Source of the DNA: Oscillospiraceae bacterium
GTDB lineage: Bacteria; Bacillota; Clostridia; Oscillospirales; Oscillospiraceae
Length of the DNA stretch: 23,952 nt
NCBI GenBank assembly: GCA_904501855.1
Contig: CAJGCI010000013.1
Location: forward strand, 1 to 23,952
Direction: 5' to 3'
Below are positions 22,156 to 23,952 of the stretch, piece after piece (positions within the stretch are counted from its first letter, which is position 1; every line of letters starts with the position of its first letter). Both the position numbers and the translations under genes were made by a program. The notes under the pieces were generated by a model. It had not been told where the DNA came from. It worked only from the letters and a program-made list of their open reading frames with translations, and did not search any database.

Positions 22156-23754
22156 TTGAAGGTCAAAGAATATCGGAATAAGTTCATATTGAATGGGCCT
22201 GCGATCGATGAGTTTTCCGAGCTGGTGGAAGAAACCCTCCGTCAACTTGATATGGAACGGCAGAACCGGCTGAGGATCCGGTTGTCTCTGGAAGAGGCGC
22301 TCCTTCGGATGCGTGACCATTTTGGAGAAGATTCGGAGGTCACTGCCTCTATCAAGAAACGCCTGGGAAGGCTCAATATCCAGGTGGAGAAGGAAGGAGA
22401 ACCGTTTAATCCTCTGAGCAGCGAAGAGAACGAGCTGGAGGATCTCTGCAGTTCCCTTCTGACTGCGGTGGGTCTCAGTCCGCAATACAGTTATTCCGGC
22501 CATCGGAATACGCTGCGCATTTCTCTTCCCATTGCCGGAATTAACCCGGTGCTGAAGATCGTGCTGACGATCTTGGGAGGGATTCTGATCGGGCTGATCG
22601 GTACGACGATGATCTCCGGAGCATCCATGGAGAGAGCCGTAAACATGGTAATGAATCCAATTTATGATGTGTGGATTCGTATTTTGAATATCATGTCCGG
22701 TCCTGTAATCTTCTTTATGGTGATAACCACGATGCTGGATGCCGACAAAATCTCGGAACGGGGCGGAGACAGCAGGTTTACGGTAGCCCGCTACTTTCTG
22801 TTCAGTTTTATCATGGTGATCATCGCAATGGTGGTCGCGGAATGGTTTTATCCTCTGTCCGAAGTGATGGACAGTATCAGCGAAAACTGGGCAACTGAAT
22901 TGATAGATCAGATCTTCCAGATCATTCCGCGGGATTTCTTTACTCCCTTTGTGGAATCCAATACTCCCCAGCTTCTGGTCATGGCTTTCGTCCTGGGAAG
23001 TGCTTTGAATTTGATTGGTTCTCAGGCACGCAATCTTTCCAGAATTGTCCGACAGATCAACATGGTTGGTCTTCAGCTGGCAGAGTGGATCAGCAAACTG
23101 GTTCCGTATTTTGCTGCTGTACTGGTAGGATTGGAGATATGGCAGCATAAGACCCTTACCTTGAAAGGGATGTGGGGATGTCTGCTGATTGCACTGGTGG
23201 TCTCGGGCATCTGCATCCTATTTGCGATGACAGTTGTCAGCCGAAAAAAAGAAGTGGGAATCCGCAAACTGTTTCATAAGCTGAGAGATCCTTTCCTTCT
23301 GACTATGCGTACAGGATCGTTGGATGCGGCTTTTGGTCAAACGGAAAAATGCTGTGTACAGGACCTGGGAATCAGTCGCGAGTTTACGACGCTCAGTCTT
23401 CCCAACGGACTGGTATTGTATATGCCCGTAAGTGCAATCGGAACGATCGTATTTACGGTCTATACAGCTATGAAATACAACATTTCAACATCTATGGTAT
23501 GGTATGTCACGGCAGTGGTGTTGGCGGTGGTCCTGTTTGTTGCGACTCCACCGGTGCCGGGAGCAAATCTGTTGGCATATACAGCAATCTTTGCCCAGCT
23601 TGGGATTCCGGGACAGGCGCTGATCGATGCCATGATTTTTGATATCATATTCGGAATTTTCGCATCGGCAGGCAATCAGCTGCTGCTGCAGCTGGAACTG
23701 ATTTTGAAATCGGATCAGATTGGAATGCTGCGAAGAAAGATCCTTCAGAGTTAG
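22156..23754 (+). CDS. Divergent dicarboxylate/amino acid:cation symporter with N-terminal degenerate HATPase-like domain
   Basis: A 532-residue protein starting at TTG (AAAGG eight bases upstream). Residues 1-125 are hydrophilic and resemble an RsbW-type HATPase that has lost its ATP site. SLEEALLRMRDHFG (44-57) is in the N-box place but lacks the Asn, EKEGEPFNPL (78-87) is in the G1 place with Lys instead of Asp, no GGLG box is present, and NTLRISLPI (118-126) matches the final strand. Residues 130-532 are a membrane domain of the DAACS/SDF type: SGPVIFFMVITTML, VESNTPQLLVMAFVLGSAL, LGISREFTTLSLPNG and ATPPVPGANLLAYT. The usual serine-rich hairpin (TGSLDAAFG here) and NMDGT (YMPVS here) are replaced, so substrate and ion use are unknown. 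It is last in the operon. Confidence 0.82.
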   Translation: MKVKEYRNKFILNGPAIDEFSELVEETLRQLDMERQNRLRIRLSLEEALLRMRDHFGEDSEVTASIKKRLGRLNIQVEKEGEPFNPLSSEENELEDLCSSLLTAVGLSPQYSYSGHRNTLRISLPIAGINPVLKIVLTILGGILIGLIGTTMISGASMERAVNMVMNPIYDVWIRILNIMSGPVIFFMVITTMLDADKISERGGDSRFTVARYFLFSFIMVIIAMVVAEWFYPLSEVMDSISENWATELIDQIFQIIPRDFFTPFVESNTPQLLVMAFVLGSALNLIGSQARNLSRIVRQINMVGLQLAEWISKLVPYFAAVLVGLEIWQHKTLTLKGMWGCLLIALVVSGICILFAMTVVSRKKEVGIRKLFHKLRDPFLLTMRTGSLDAAFGQTEKCCVQDLGISREFTTLSLPNGLVLYMPVSAIGTIVFTVYTAMKYNISTSMVWYVTAVVLAVVLFVATPPVPGANLLAYTAIFAQLGIPGQALIDAMIFDIIFGIFASAGNQLLLQLELILKSDQIGMLRRKILQS

Positions 23755-23772
23755 ATTCGAATAGAACAAAGA

Positions 23773-23809
23773 AAAAATGACAGAGCAATACGATTGCTCT
23801 GTCATTTTT
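23773..23809. terminator. Strong bidirectional terminator
   Basis: A perfect 16-base inverted repeat, AAAAATGACAGAGCAA (23773-23788) with its complement at 23794-23809, has a five-base loop. The ends carry A and T runs, so it serves both the transporter operon and the convergent minus-strand gene. Confidence 0.92.
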
Positions 23810-23823
23810 GTCTGAAACAGGGA

Positions 23824-23952
23824 TCAGTAGCGTTTAATCTTATCCTGATAAAGATCGGTGAGAAAGCGTGCGAGCCATTCCGGAGATGTAGTCATTCCTT
23901 CCCGGACCCAGTTGACCACGACACCATAGATGGCACTGGCATAGGCGATGGA
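23824..23952 (-). CDS. TetR-like regulator, C-terminal fragment cut by the window edge
   Basis: On the minus strand, 42 codons read in from the window edge to a TGA at 23824-23826. The peptide includes AIYGVVVNWVREGM, then SPEWLARFLTDLYQ, and ends DKIKRY. The pattern of a hydrophobic helix, VNWVREGM, then a SPE-led final helix is typical of the last two helices of TetR/AcrR-family ligand domains. The DNA-binding part lies outside the window, so the assignment is only probable. The terminator at 23773-23809 ends it. Confidence 0.6.
   Translation of the reverse strand, partial: SIAYASAIYGVVVNWVREGMTTSPEWLARFLTDLYQDKIKRY

Noticed and set aside
22054..23148. 364-codon minus-strand open frame over the transporter gene
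   Set aside because: The plus strand encodes a membrane transporter with family motifs; the antisense peptide is rich in His/Gln/Arg, a typical shadow composition.

Overview
The window looks like a chromosomal segment of a Clostridia-class Firmicute of moderate GC content. This is inferred from the order pyrH-frr-uppS-dxr-rseP-ispG-polC, the Gram-positive-type PolC replicase, strong AGGAGG ribosome binding sites, several TTG starts, and SLH-domain and partner-switching (STAS/HATPase) proteins. No tRNA, rRNA, CRISPR array, insertion sequence or attachment site was recognised.

Region 1 (8-9887, all + strand) is a tightly packed housekeeping operon. It encodes UMP kinase, ribosome recycling factor, undecaprenyl diphosphate synthase, DXP reductoisomerase, an RseP-type site-2 protease, IspG, PolC and an ECF-transporter S component, and ends at a strong terminator (9897-9931). 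It joins nucleotide supply, translation recycling, MEP-pathway isoprenoid synthesis, the lipid carrier for cell wall synthesis, membrane proteolysis and replication. The cdsA gene that usually sits between uppS and dxr is absent, and those two genes overlap.

Region 2 (10052-17093, mostly + strand) is a set of separately terminated genes. They are an unrecognised protein, an OmpR-type response regulator lacking the phosphoacceptor Asp, a membrane protein with QLADG heptads and a TTG start, a C39-type cysteine peptidase lipoprotein, a small minus-strand unknown, an SLH-only surface protein and another unknown. Most have their own promoter and hairpin terminator, and the theme is cell surface and regulation.

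Region 3 (17133-19906) has a minus-strand pair (PAP2-like phosphatase/phosphotransferase and PlsC-like acyltransferase, overlapping by ATGA). A LysR regulator follows, divergent from a 66-residue membrane protein. The LysR-small gene intergenic region holds overlapping divergent promoters and two T-N11-A type palindromes.

Region 4 (20109-23754, + strand) is the most unusual part. A strong promoter precedes a free-standing STAS anti-sigma-antagonist-like protein. Next comes a three-domain fusion of STAS, an aminoglycoside-phosphotransferase-like kinase and an RsbW-like HATPase. The last gene encodes an N-terminal domain that looks like a degenerate RsbW-type ATPase fused to a divergent dicarboxylate/amino acid:cation symporter. 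No sigma factor or PP2C phosphatase lies beside them. I suggest this is a partner-switching circuit whose output is a membrane transporter rather than a sigma factor. The window closes with a strong bidirectional terminator and the C-terminal end of a minus-strand TetR-like regulator.
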